Part shown: positions 34,310 through 41,887 of the stretch, piece after piece
How positions within the stretch are numbered: the stretch's first letter is position 1
Layout: each line of letters opens with the position of its first letter
Source of the DNA: Rhodococcus jostii RHA1
GTDB taxonomy: Bacteria; Actinomycetota; Actinomycetes; Mycobacteriales; Mycobacteriaceae
Direction: 5' to 3'
DNA length: 64,000 nucleotides
NCBI RefSeq assembly: GCF_000014565.1
Contig: NC_008271.1
Span: 268,362-332,361, forward strand
Translations under genes and position numbers: made by a program
The notes under the pieces: model-generated
What the model was told of the DNA's origin: nothing
Seen by the model: the letters and a program-made list of their open reading frames with translations, nothing else
Database searches by the model: none

Positions 34310-34678
34310 TGTCAGGTGCCGGCGGTGGTGTCTGCGTTTGGAAGGGCTCTGGGTAAGTTCCACACCTTGATGGAGGAGACGGCTGACCAGTTCACCGAGA
34401 CGTTGCGGCAGTGGTTCGCGTTTCCTGGACGCCTGGTACCCGATGCCGGAGGAGGGAGGGCGCTCGCGCACGATCGTGGCCCGGGTGCGCGAGGAGCTGG
34501 TGGCGATGTACCGGTACGATGTCTGCCGGTCAGCATGTGGCAGGGAGCCGCGTTCGGGGTGGTTCAGGCGGTGAACACCTGGGCTCATCACAAGCATCCG
34601 TGAAAGGGCGCCCCGCGCGCCGAGCGGAACCAGGAGGGGGCGATCTCGGGCCGCTTCGACAAGCTCGTCGCGGGCTGA
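34310..34678 (+). pseudogene. Decayed DUF932-type gene fragment
   Basis: In three successive frames the plus strand reads like the end of a plasmid-borne DUF932 protein: ...GRALGKFHTLMEETADQFTE, then WQGAAFGVVQAVNTWAHHK, then APRAERNQEGAISGRFDKLVAG and a stop. At least two frameshifts and loss of the N-terminus make it a relic. DUF932 proteins are common on actinobacterial and proteobacterial plasmids. Flanking 34134-34310 holds nothing else. Confidence 0.5.
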
Positions 34679-34736
34679 CCAGGCCCCACAGACAGCGGCC
34701 AGCTTCCCCTGCCGGTAGCCACAGGTGTCGAATCGT

Positions 34737-34760
34737 CCCTCCCGAATGGAGGGCTTTCTT
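34737..34760 (+). terminator. Hairpin terminator after the DUF932 remnant
   Basis: CCCTCC (34737-34742), loop CGAAT, GGAGGG (34748-34753), then CTTTCTT. A second inverted repeat, CGGTGGGA/TCCCACCG (34815-34837), follows ahead of the toxin-antitoxin-like pair and may be an operator. Confidence 0.5.
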
Positions 34761-34903
34761 GCCTATCAGTAAAGTTGATTTTGCCCCACCCGCCGCGTCA
34801 GTCGTGTTCCGCGGCGGTGGGATCCATTGTCCCACCGCGCGGCTCGCCGTTCCGGGTAGCAAATTAACATGCATCGTCTACCATAGCAAGGTAACTTGTA
34901 GTC

Positions 34904-35137
34904 ATGCACGCGGAGCCGGTCATCGCAGAGAGCGCCTACAAGCATGGGATCGACTCCGAGGACATGGTCCACGCCTTCAACAACGCGATCAAGGCGTACT
35001 CCGTGGACGAGGGATTCGCCATGCTGATCGGTCCCGGACGCGACGCGTCCCTCATCGAGGTCGGTTACGTCACGTCGTCGGACGGCGCCCACGTCATCGT
35101 CCACGCCATGAAGGCCCGAGGAAAGTACCTGAGGTGA
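34904..35137 (+). CDS. Toxin-like small protein (BrnT-like)
   Basis: 77 residues: a short alpha/beta protein with the order helix (DMVHAFNNAIK), strands (FAMLIGPG, LIEVGYVTS, HVIVHAMKAR). This resembles the compact RNase-like BrnT/DUF4258 fold, and the final ARGKY position is like the conserved basic tail. It overlaps the next gene by 1 bp plus the ATGA junction, the usual arrangement of toxin-antitoxin pairs with the toxin first. An AT-rich stretch with possible promoter elements lies immediately upstream (34860-34900). The toxin function is inferred. Confidence 0.55.
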   Translation: MHAEPVIAESAYKHGIDSEDMVHAFNNAIKAYSVDEGFAMLIGPGRDASLIEVGYVTSSDGAHVIVHAMKARGKYLR

Positions 35138-35640
35138 TGAACATGCCACGCACAACCGAAGAGATCCTCGCGCACGCCGACGAGCTGGCGAAGCGATTCG
35201 AGGACTACGAACCCAAGCAGGAGGACGAGCGCGACCCCCGCGCCCTCGCCGCCATCCGCACCGCCGTCGTCGCCCGCGCCAAGGCCGAGCGCATCCTCAC
35301 CAAGAGCATCGAGGAAGCCAAGGCCGATGGATGGTCGTGGGCATCGATCGGCACGGAACTCGGCACCTCCGGTGAGGCGGCCCGCCAGAAATACGGCACG
35401 TCGCCCACGGCGCCCACGAAGAAGGAAGGGGTACGGAAGGCCGCGTCCAAGGGCAAGATGCCAGCGAAAACCCCGGCTAAATCCGCGGGGAAGATGCCGG
35501 CCAAGGAGGCGAAGAAGACCAGCGCCGCCACCAAGAAGGCCCGCAAAGCGCAGCACCAGTCGATCGAGGACATGCTCAAGAACAGCGAGGGCCGCACCTC
35601 CAAGCGGGCACCGAGGAAGGCATCAAACGCGAAGATCTGA
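35137..35640 (+). CDS. Antitoxin-like protein with Lys/Ala-rich tail
   Basis: 167 residues from ATG 35137, overlapping the toxin-like stop as ATGA. The N-terminal 90 residues are helical, with an HTH-like segment GWSWASIGTELGTSGEAARQKYG. The C-terminal 80 residues are Lys/Ala/Pro-rich repeats (KMPAKTPAKSAGKMPAKEAKK) like histone-like or Lsr2/HU tails that bind DNA non-specifically. It is probably the cognate antitoxin and autoregulator of 34904-35137. The 3' end overlaps the truncated kinase frame on the other strand. Confidence 0.55.
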   Translation: MNMPRTTEEILAHADELAKRFEDYEPKQEDERDPRALAAIRTAVVARAKAERILTKSIEEAKADGWSWASIGTELGTSGEAARQKYGTSPTAPTKKEGVRKAASKGKMPAKTPAKSAGKMPAKEAKKTSAATKKARKAQHQSIEDMLKNSEGRTSKRAPRKASNAKI

Positions 35641-36547
35641 CGTCAGACACGACAATGCGCCCCACCCTCCCAGCATCGGGAAGGTGGGGCGCATTTGTGT
35701 CGGTAGGCGGTGTAATTTGCCCGGTGGGCGATCTGGTCGGAGAGGGAAGCTCCGGTCGGGCCGCCCATTTGCTCCGCCGACCGGGGCCGATCCGCGGTTC
35801 TCGGAGGTCGGGTGTCGGGGTGGTCGTGATGCGCACGAACTGCGCGATGACGCCCTCACCGGCCCGCCGCTCGAAGGCGGCATGCCCGGTCAGCAGGCAG
35901 AACAACGTCGCGCCCAGACCGTACACATCCGATGCGGCGGTCGACGGTGCGCCATCGAGGACCTCCGGTGCGGTGAAGGCCGGGGACCCCGCGATAGTGC
36001 CGGTCGTGGTCTGGAACGCACCCCCTACCCGGGCGATCCCGAAGTCGGTCAATTGTGGTTCGCCGTAGTCGGTGATCAGGATGTTGGCGGGTTTCACATC
36101 GCGATGCAGGATGCCGAGACGGTGGGCGGTCTCGAGCGCCCCCGCAAGCTTCACTCCGATCGCCAGGACATCCGGCCAGGGCAGCGGGCCGTGGCGGCGA
36201 ACCTCGGCGTCGAAGGAGTCGCGCGAATGGTAGGGCATCACGATGAAGGGGCGACCGGCGTCGGTGATCCCGACCTGGAGCACGGGCACGATGTTCGGGT
36301 GGCCGGATAGTTTGCCCATCGCCCGTTGTTCGCGGACGAACCGATCGCGATCGTCACGATCGACCTCGGTGGTCAACACCTTGATGGCGACGGTCCGCTC
36401 CAGTGCCGGCTGCGCGCACCGATACACCACACCGAAGCCTCCGCGGCCGATCTCCTGTGCGTCGTCGAACCCCTCGGCCGCCAACTCGCAGGCGATCCCG
36501 CGCCGCCCGAGGTCGCGTTGCGTACCTTCTGGTTCGATATCCGACAT
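35576..36547 (-). CDS. Truncated Ser/Thr protein kinase (PknK-like kinase domain)
   Basis: 323 codons. The kinase domain is intact through subdomain XI: glycine loop GRGGFGVVY, Lys in VAIKVL, catalytic HRDVKPANIL, DFGIAR, APE in FTAPEVLDG, and LLTGHAAF. After ITTTPTPDLRE (about 35,805) the sequence becomes Arg/Pro-rich nonsense that reads through a terminator hairpin into the antisense of the neighbouring gene. Full-length relatives are either about 600-700 residues or, for PknK, over 1,000 with a LuxR/AAA part, so the regulatory or sensor C-terminus is lost. It is the last gene after the resorcinol operon (70-bp gap). Kinase activity could remain. Confidence 0.8.
   Translation of the reverse strand: MSDIEPEGTQRDLGRRGIACELAAEGFDDAQEIGRGGFGVVYRCAQPALERTVAIKVLTTEVDRDDRDRFVREQRAMGKLSGHPNIVPVLQVGITDAGRPFIVMPYHSRDSFDAEVRRHGPLPWPDVLAIGVKLAGALETAHRLGILHRDVKPANILITDYGEPQLTDFGIARVGGAFQTTTGTIAGSPAFTAPEVLDGAPSTAASDVYGLGATLFCLLTGHAAFERRAGEGVIAQFVRITTTPTPDLREPRIGPGRRSKWAARPELPSPTRSPTGQITPPTDTNAPHLPDAGRVGRIVVSDVRSSRLMPSSVPAWRCGPRCS
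35654..35695. terminator. Bidirectional hairpin terminator
   Basis: Arms AATGCGCCCCACC (35654-35666) and GGTGGGGCGCATT (35683-35695) are perfectly complementary across a 16-bp loop and followed by TTGTGT. It serves the toxin-antitoxin-like operon and lies inside the terminal part of the kinase frame on the minus strand, evidence that the kinase frame is truncated here. Confidence 0.8.
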
Positions 36548-36616
36548 TGCAGGTCTCGATCCGCGTGCAGCTTCATCGGCTGACCGCCCGAGTGGCTGGC
36601 CCCGGATCGGCCTCAG

Positions 36617-37258
36617 TCAAGGATACGTCGCCCATACATCACCCATGCCGATACTCAGATGATGTGCGTCGGCGAACAGGAATGCCTCATTCCTGTCCGC
36701 CATGTCGTGGGGACGTGTGCTATCGACGAGATCGGCGAAGAGGAGACCGTTGCGACCGAAGTCCGCCAGCCGTAGGGCAAGGTGGGGAACGGGACACCGG
36801 CCGCGGTATCCGGGGTCGACGGCGACGACGACGAGATGGCCGGGCCGGGTCAGATCACCGGGTGGCGTGCGGAGGTCGGCAAGAGTACGTGCCGTGTGTG
36901 TTCGGTCGGCGGCCGATATTCCGGTGGTGACCCCGTAGGCTGCATCGACCCCGATGCACTGCCGGTAACCCACCCCCGGTGGTCCGGCAAACATGGTCGG
37001 GGCGGCGGGAAGGAGAAGCCGGTCGCACCGCGGAGCGGGCAGGGCAATCTGCAGGAAGCCGGACGTGTGGCGGATGACGAACGCGGTCTGCTCGACGGTG
37101 GCCGTGGCGGCCGAATAGGCCAGCATGGTTCGGTCTCCGTCACACAATACGATCGTCTCCCCGAGTGCGAGGCGAGAGACCGTCTCAGATAGGGCCGCGG
37201 CGGTTCCGGCCGGTCGACCGGACCTGCGGACGGGGGGTGCTTCGAGTTCGATGGTCAT
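36617..37258 (-). CDS. RibB-like (DHBP synthase-fold) protein lacking catalytic motifs
   Basis: 213 residues related to 3,4-dihydroxy-2-butanone 4-phosphate synthase: FVIRHTSGFLQIAL, GVDAAYGVTTGISAADRTHTARTL and DLTRPGHLVVVAV are clear. However, the acidic Mg-binding loop (DDExRENEGD in RibB) is replaced by LCDGDRTMLAYSAAT, and the GHTEA motif is replaced by CPVPHLALRL. So classical flavin-precursor synthesis is doubtful. It overlaps functionally with the resorcinol operon (start 12 bp after the Dabb gene stop), whose hydroxylase needs reduced flavin. It may be a flavin-supply gene, a flavin-binding protein or a newly purposed enzyme. Confidence 0.75.
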   Translation of the reverse strand: MTIELEAPPVRRSGRPAGTAAALSETVSRLALGETIVLCDGDRTMLAYSAATATVEQTAFVIRHTSGFLQIALPAPRCDRLLLPAAPTMFAGPPGVGYRQCIGVDAAYGVTTGISAADRTHTARTLADLRTPPGDLTRPGHLVVVAVDPGYRGRCPVPHLALRLADFGRNGLLFADLVDSTRPHDMADRNEAFLFADAHHLSIGMGDVWATYP

Positions 37259-37270
37259 GATGCTCCACGC

Positions 37271-37642
37271 TTAGGTGTTGACCGGAGTGCTTGGGCTGAG
37301 AGGGAGTGAGCCGCTGAAAGCTGCTTGGGCGGAGATCCTTTCCCGGGCGTTCGGTGCGACGAGTTCGGCGATGATGGCCTGATGCTGCGCATCGCGGGCA
37401 TAGGTCACGTAGTTGTCGCGATTGTCGAACAACGCGACGATGCCGAAGTCCGCAGTGTTTTCCCGCAACCCGAGATCGGGTCCGGCATGATAGAACAGCA
37501 GGCCGGGCACCGTGACCGCGTAGCTGTTCAAGGCGGCCGCGACCCGGACCCCGTGGTCCGGACCGACCCCGTCCTTCCAGCTGATGGTGACGCTGTGTAC
37601 CACCGCACTCGGCGGAAGGGTGATGGTGGGGTGATCGCTCAC
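37271..37642 (-). CDS. Dabb (stress-responsive A/B barrel) protein
   Basis: 123 residues from GTG 37642 (AAGGAG upstream); the longer frame is not supported. The dimeric alpha/beta-barrel pattern is visible: VVHSVTISWKDG, then LLFYHAGPDLGLRENTADFGIVALFDNRDNYVTYARDAQHQAIIAELVAP. Members often bind small hydrophobic substrates or assist ring-cleavage pathways (as olivetolic acid cyclase-like or EthD-like proteins). Sits between maleylacetate reductase (14 bp upstream) and the RibB-like gene in the operon. Role in the pathway is inferred. Confidence 0.75.
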   Translation of the reverse strand: MSDHPTITLPPSAVVHSVTISWKDGVGPDHGVRVAAALNSYAVTVPGLLFYHAGPDLGLRENTADFGIVALFDNRDNYVTYARDAQHQAIIAELVAPNARERISAQAAFSGSLPLSPSTPVNT

Positions 37643-37656
37643 ATTCTGCTCCTTGC

Positions 37657-38751
37657 TCAGGACTGACTCGGGACGGGCATATCGGTCGACGGGTGCGGTG
37701 CGTGCCCGACAAGGGCGCGCTGCAACAGCACTCGAACGTCGTCTTCGGTGACGGGACGGGGATTGGCGTACGGACTCGCGGTGACCTGGCGTGCGACCTC
37801 GCCGATCTCGGTTGCGGAGAATCCGATATCGGCCAGGGCCGTCGGCATCGGCAGTGAGCGTTGCAGATTCCACAGTGCCGTCCACGGCTCGCCGTCACCG
37901 AAGACATCGGTCAACGCCACGACCATGTCGGCGGCGAACGGTGCGTTGAAGGCCAGCACGTGCGGCAGCACGATCGCGTGGGTGTGCGCGTGCGGCAGGT
38001 TGAATGTGCCGCCGAGAACATGACACAGCTTGTGGTGCAGCGACATCGTGGTGGTGCCCAGCACCGCCCCGCAGAGCCATGCGCCGTACAGTGCTTCGCC
38101 CCTCGACGGCAGGTCGTGGGGGTCGTCGACGACGCGTGGCAGGGCGGCGGCCAAGGCCCGGGCCCCTTCACGGGCCATCAGGGACACGATGGGGGAGCGA
38201 TCGGGGGCATACAGCCCCTCCACGGCGTGGGCGATGGCATTCATCCCACTCGCGACCGAAATGTCCACCGGCAGGTCGGTGGACAGGGCCGGGTCGTAGA
38301 CCACCGCCCGGGGAAGGACAGCCTGGTCCCGGCCGGTGCGTTTGATCCGGTTGTCGGTAATTCCCCAGACCGGGGTCATCTCCGACCCCGCATACGTGGT
38401 CGGGACAGCGATGATTGGTAAGCCCGTGCGCAAGGCAAGGGCTTTCGCCAACCCGATCGCGGAGCCGCCTCCCACCGCGATGTAGCCGTCGGCGTCCAGG
38501 TCCCCGCTGACCTGGACGCACCGGTCGACGACCTCGACCGGAACATGCATCACGGCCTCGGCGAGCACCCCGACGACCGCCTCGCCGACAATCCGGGTCA
38601 CGGCCGCGACGACCGGTTTGGGTCCGGGGGTGGAGATGATCACCGCCCTGCGGATCCCCAGATGCTCGACCTCGGCGGCGAGTGGCTCGAGTCCGCGTCC
38701 GAACACCACACGCATCGGCAGAGCGGTGTAGGAGAAGGGGTCAGGGAGCAT
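37657..38751 (-). CDS. Maleylacetate reductase
   Basis: 364 residues from ATG 38751 (MLPDPFSYTALP...), overlapping the dioxygenase stop by 11 bp. An iron-containing alcohol dehydrogenase-type enzyme that reduces maleylacetate to 3-oxoadipate with NAD(P)H. The nucleotide-binding signature GGGSAIGLAKALAL and the VPTTYAGSEMTPVWGIT motif are typical of the family, as are SGMNAIAHAVEGLYA and HHKLCHVLGG with metal-site histidines. Length matches maleylacetate reductases (about 350). It is the last pathway step encoded here; beta-ketoadipate would enter central metabolism through chromosomal genes. Upstream of the Dabb gene in the same minus-strand operon. Confidence 0.92.
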   Translation of the reverse strand: MLPDPFSYTALPMRVVFGRGLEPLAAEVEHLGIRRAVIISTPGPKPVVAAVTRIVGEAVVGVLAEAVMHVPVEVVDRCVQVSGDLDADGYIAVGGGSAIGLAKALALRTGLPIIAVPTTYAGSEMTPVWGITDNRIKRTGRDQAVLPRAVVYDPALSTDLPVDISVASGMNAIAHAVEGLYAPDRSPIVSLMAREGARALAAALPRVVDDPHDLPSRGEALYGAWLCGAVLGTTTMSLHHKLCHVLGGTFNLPHAHTHAIVLPHVLAFNAPFAADMVVALTDVFGDGEPWTALWNLQRSLPMPTALADIGFSATEIGEVARQVTASPYANPRPVTEDDVRVLLQRALVGHAPHPSTDMPVPSQS

Positions 38752-39640
38752 CGGTGCCCCCAGGCGCGGCGGGGGCCAGCACCAAATCGACTGTGGCCAA
38801 AGGGGAGCCGATCTCGACCCCGAACTGTGCCGCGTGCTCGGCATCGGCTGTGCCCATGTCCCCGACGAGGGAGTGTTTGACCGCGAAGACGGCATCGGAG
38901 TCCAGGTATGGGCTGCCGGGCATGAAGATGTGGGTGGTCAGCGGGCGGTGCTGGGGGGCCGCGGCGATGAAGTGAATGTGCGCCGGCCGGTACGGATGCC
39001 GGCCGGTGGCGTGGAGCAGTTCCCCCACGGGCCCATCGGTGGGAATGGGGTAGTGGCTCGGAGTCACGGTGCGGAACCAGAACCGTCCCTGCTGGTCTGT
39101 GGTGAACAGGCCGCGCCCGTTGCCGGCCGGCTGGAGATCGGGTTGCTGGACGTCGTAGAAGCCCTCCTCGTTGCACTGCCACACATCGACCGTGGCGTGC
39201 GGGAGAGGTTCCCCCTGCGTGCTGCGCACTGTTCCCGTCACCAGTAGGTGCTGCGGGGCACCGACCTCATCGATGGTGTCACCGAGTTGTCGGGCCGGGG
39301 ATTCGGTCATGTGGAAGGGGCCGAGCACGGTGCTGTCCGTCGCGCCGGGTGCCTGCTGATCGTTGATCGTTTCGACGAGCATCGAGACGCCGAGGACGTC
39401 GGAGAGCAGGACGAATTCCTGCCGTACCGGGTCGCATTTTTTCCCGACCGCGGTCAGGAACTCGATCGCGGTTTCCCACTCGGGGAGGGACGGCTCGATT
39501 TCTCGGACGAAGTTGTGCAGGTGGCGCACCAGGGCCGTCACGATGGCCTTGGTCCGGACATTGGGGGTGCCGTCGAACGACCGGATCACTTCATCGGTGA
39601 GGGTCGCGATGTCGACGTCGCCGGTGTGCGTCGATGTCAT
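38741..39640 (-). CDS. Hydroxyquinol 1,2-dioxygenase
   Basis: 299 residues. An intradiol ring-cleavage dioxygenase of the hydroxyquinol class: an N-terminal dimerisation helix region (TLTDEVIRSFDG...NVRTKAIVTALVRHLHNFVREI), VLGPFHMTESPA, and the Fe(III)-ligand region with Tyr in NEEGFYDVQ, Tyr-His in RHPYRPAHIHFIAAAP and later His in THIFMPGSPYLDSDAVFAVK. It converts hydroxyquinol (1,2,4-trihydroxybenzene) to maleylacetate. It overlaps maleylacetate reductase downstream (11 bp) and the ABM gene upstream by 4 bp. Iron-dependent, cytoplasmic. The neighbours identify the class better than sequence alone. Confidence 0.92.
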   Translation of the reverse strand: MTSTHTGDVDIATLTDEVIRSFDGTPNVRTKAIVTALVRHLHNFVREIEPSLPEWETAIEFLTAVGKKCDPVRQEFVLLSDVLGVSMLVETINDQQAPGATDSTVLGPFHMTESPARQLGDTIDEVGAPQHLLVTGTVRSTQGEPLPHATVDVWQCNEEGFYDVQQPDLQPAGNGRGLFTTDQQGRFWFRTVTPSHYPIPTDGPVGELLHATGRHPYRPAHIHFIAAAPQHRPLTTHIFMPGSPYLDSDAVFAVKHSLVGDMGTADAEHAAQFGVEIGSPLATVDLVLAPAAPGGTDAP

Positions 39641-39930
39641 ATCGTGGTGTCCTCGAAGTGGATGACGTGGGGGATCTTGACGAAGTAGTGGCCGATCGCC
39701 TCACCGAGCAACTTCCCGTTCGTCGACGACGCGAACACTTCGGTGTGGGCTTCGACGGAGTCCCAGCCGACGCGCAGCAAATAGAGACCAGGATGGTCTA
39801 CACTGCGCACGAGCTCGACAGTCTTGCCGCCGTTGGCGTCGAGAAGGTACTTCTTCGCCCGAGCGAAGGCCTCTTCGAACTCGGCGCTCTTGTCGGCATC
39901 GGTTGTGACGTAGGCGTGTTCGTAGATCAT
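39637..39930 (-). CDS. ABM-type small dimeric barrel protein
   Basis: 97 residues: MIYEHAYVTTDADKSAEFEEAFARAKKY..., VDHPGLYLLRVGWDSVEAHTEVF, matching the antibiotic biosynthesis monooxygenase (ABM)-like ferredoxin fold. Overlaps the dioxygenase start by 4 bp and follows the flavin reductase by 41 bp. In quinone-producing pathways such proteins can reduce or handle quinone intermediates, an idea I infer from position only. One of three small alpha/beta-barrel proteins in the island (also 37271 and 50367). Confidence 0.7.
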   Translation of the reverse strand: MIYEHAYVTTDADKSAEFEEAFARAKKYLLDANGGKTVELVRSVDHPGLYLLRVGWDSVEAHTEVFASSTNGKLLGEAIGHYFVKIPHVIHFEDTTI

Positions 39931-39971
39931 GGCTGCTCCGTAACTATCATGGCGGGTGGCCTCGGCGGCAC

Positions 39972-40490
39972 TCAGGCGCTGACGAGGTGGTCGAGGTTGA
40001 GGAAGGTGCCCTGGTGGTACACCAGCGGCAGTTCCTCGCGCAGAACGTGCAGCTTGCTCACCTCGCCCACGACCTGGAGGTGGTCACCGAGCAAGCGGCT
40101 GGAGTGCTTGACGCATTCGAAGACAACCGACGCCTCGGCGAGAATCGGGTCGCCGTTGTCCGAGGGAGTCCACTCGACGCCGGCGAAGCGGTCGACTCCC
40201 TTGCCGGAGAAGGATCGGCACCGTTCGCCGCCGCCGTGGCCGAGGATGTTGATAGCGAAGGTATCCGAGTCTTCCATCCGCGGCCACGTGGTCGACTGCG
40301 TGTCCACGAAAAAGGTGACCAGCGCCGGCTCGAGCGACACGGATGTGAACGACCCGACGGTCAAGCCGACCGGATTACCATCGGAGGTGGTGGCCACGAT
40401 GGCAACCGGTGTGGGCACGTGCCGCATGGAGCGGCGGAACATCATCGGATCAATCTGTGCCGGCGCGACTCGGGAAGTGTTCTGGTTCAT
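39972..40490 (-). CDS. Flavin reductase component of resorcinol-type hydroxylase
   Basis: 172 residues of the flavin reductase (FMN/FAD-binding split barrel) family: RHVPTPVAIVATT, GLTVGSFTSVSLEPALVTFFVD, AINILGHGGGERCRSFSGK, VGEVSKLHVLREELPLVYHQGTFLNL. It supplies reduced flavin to the oxygenase encoded immediately upstream (2-bp spacing: stop 40493 to start 40490), using NAD(P)H. The pairing with an acyl-CoA dehydrogenase-fold oxygenase, dioxygenase and maleylacetate reductase matches GraA/GraD-like resorcinol hydroxylase systems of rhizobia. Cytoplasmic and soluble. Confidence 0.88.
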   Translation of the reverse strand: MNQNTSRVAPAQIDPMMFRRSMRHVPTPVAIVATTSDGNPVGLTVGSFTSVSLEPALVTFFVDTQSTTWPRMEDSDTFAINILGHGGGERCRSFSGKGVDRFAGVEWTPSDNGDPILAEASVVFECVKHSSRLLGDHLQVVGEVSKLHVLREELPLVYHQGTFLNLDHLVSA

Positions 40491-40492
40491 CG

Positions 40493-41716
40493 CTATACAT
40501 CCATCGTGAGTGCGTCGTCCGCGCCGATCAACAGGCGCCCGTAGACCTCTTTGCCGACCTCGGGGGTGACGTAGGCGTGCCGCCCCGCGATCTCTGCATC
40601 GCGCCAGATCTGGTTGAGGACGTTCGCGTCGGCGAACGAGCCGGCCCCGTTGGTGGTCATCAGGATGTCGATCCCGTCCTTGACGAGCTCCGCGATGATC
40701 CCGGTGTTGTTCCGGATCCGCCCGCGGGTGATCAGGTCGGGCAACTCACCACGTGCGGCGGCGTTGTCGATGTCGGCGGTGGCCTGCTGCATCAGGAGCT
40801 CGGCCATGTTGAACTTCGTTGCGGCCGCCGCCACGCCGAGCTGATGCGTCGGCGAGTTCTTCGCCGCCGTGTACCTGGTGTAGGCCACCCGCTTGTTCGG
40901 CAGTTTCTCCAGTGTCAGCTCCATCGCATGCCGAGCCAGACCGAGCTGCGCGCCGACGAGAATCAGCGCGGCGACCGGGATGAACGCCATGTTGGAGTTG
41001 CGTTCGGTGCTCTTGTACGGGGTGGCGAAGTCCGCCTCGCGCATTGCGACGAACCGCTGAATTCGGTGGTCCGGGACGAAGTGGTCTTCCACGACGATGG
41101 TGTCACTGCCCGATCCCTTCATCCCCGCCACGAACCAGGTCGGCTTAATCGTCCACGCATCCTTGGGGATGAGCGCGAGCGCACGCGGGTCCTCGCCTTC
41201 CTCGACGTCGAGGGCGATACCCAGGGTGCCCCAGTCCGCGGCGAACGATCCGGACGAATACGGCCACTGGCCACTGACGATGTAACCGCCTTCGACCCGC
41301 TCGGCCTTGCTACCGGGCGTGAAGATGCCGCAGCATTTGGCGTCGGGATTCGCGCCGAACACGTCGTCTTGCGCCTGCTGCGAGAACGTGGTGCCGAACC
41401 AGGTGCACACGTTGAGCAGTGCGACCGCCCATGCCGTGGAACCGTCGCCCTTCGCGACCTCGGCGACCGTCTCCATCGCGGTCCGAAGGTTTTCCTCGTA
41501 GCCGCCGTAGCGGCGGGGCACGAACAGCTTGAACAGGCCCTCGGCCTCCAGCGCGGCCATCACCTCCGGCGCGGCACGCCGGTCAGCGGACCCCTGGTCG
41601 GCGTACTGGCGGATCAGCGGGATGAGCGCGGTCGCCTTGCCGATGACCTCCCGGTTCGGACGCGAGGCGTCGACGTCGGCGGTCTCCGTGCTGGTGGGTT
41701 CGAGCGTCTGAGTCAT
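40493..41716 (-). CDS. Oxygenase component of two-component flavin-dependent phenol/resorcinol hydroxylase
   Basis: 407 residues in the acyl-CoA dehydrogenase fold used by group D flavin monooxygenases (GraD, HsaA, HpaB-like): an N-terminal helical domain, FVPRRYGGYEE, GSTAWAVALLNVCTWF, GSKAERVEGGYIVSGQWPYSSG, and GSGSDTIVVEDHFVPDHR. It would hydroxylate resorcinol to hydroxyquinol using FADH2 from the reductase. No gamma-resorcylate decarboxylase is in the operon, so resorcinol or a similar phenol is the likely entry substrate. It is the first gene of the operon and divergent from an AraC regulator (156 bp spacer), whose candidate half-sites lie in that spacer. Confidence 0.85.
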   Translation of the reverse strand: MTQTLEPTSTETADVDASRPNREVIGKATALIPLIRQYADQGSADRRAAPEVMAALEAEGLFKLFVPRRYGGYEENLRTAMETVAEVAKGDGSTAWAVALLNVCTWFGTTFSQQAQDDVFGANPDAKCCGIFTPGSKAERVEGGYIVSGQWPYSSGSFAADWGTLGIALDVEEGEDPRALALIPKDAWTIKPTWFVAGMKGSGSDTIVVEDHFVPDHRIQRFVAMREADFATPYKSTERNSNMAFIPVAALILVGAQLGLARHAMELTLEKLPNKRVAYTRYTAAKNSPTHQLGVAAAATKFNMAELLMQQATADIDNAAARGELPDLITRGRIRNNTGIIAELVKDGIDILMTTNGAGSFADANVLNQIWRDAEIAGRHAYVTPEVGKEVYGRLLIGADDALTMDV

Positions 41717-41795
41717 CGAAGGTCTCCTCTACACTGATGAATGTGACCGGTGCCACGTTGTTATCGAAGATAATGAGCAATCGCGGCCGTCGAAA

Positions 41796-41828
41796 TCCTC
41801 ATAACGCGATCGCGTATCCACTTCGCGA
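41796..41828 (-). promoter_or_regulatory. Candidate AraC operator in the resorcinol-operon promoter
   Basis: In the 156-bp spacer between the oxygenase gene and the AraC gene, TCCACTTCGCGA (41817-41828) is the complement of the TCGCGAAGTGGA box also found at 43077-43088. A weaker partner, TCCTCATAACGC, lies 21 bp away at 41796, two helical turns, as is usual for AraC direct half-sites. Similarity is by eye. Confidence 0.45.
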
Positions 41829-41887
41829 CTTTCTTCCGTAATCGAGGACTTCGGCAGGGCGCAGCACCGTTAGTGAAGAGGTCCACA

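Noticed and set aside
39634..40544. Plus-strand frames opposite the flavin reductase
   Set aside because: Antisense shadows of well-identified genes.
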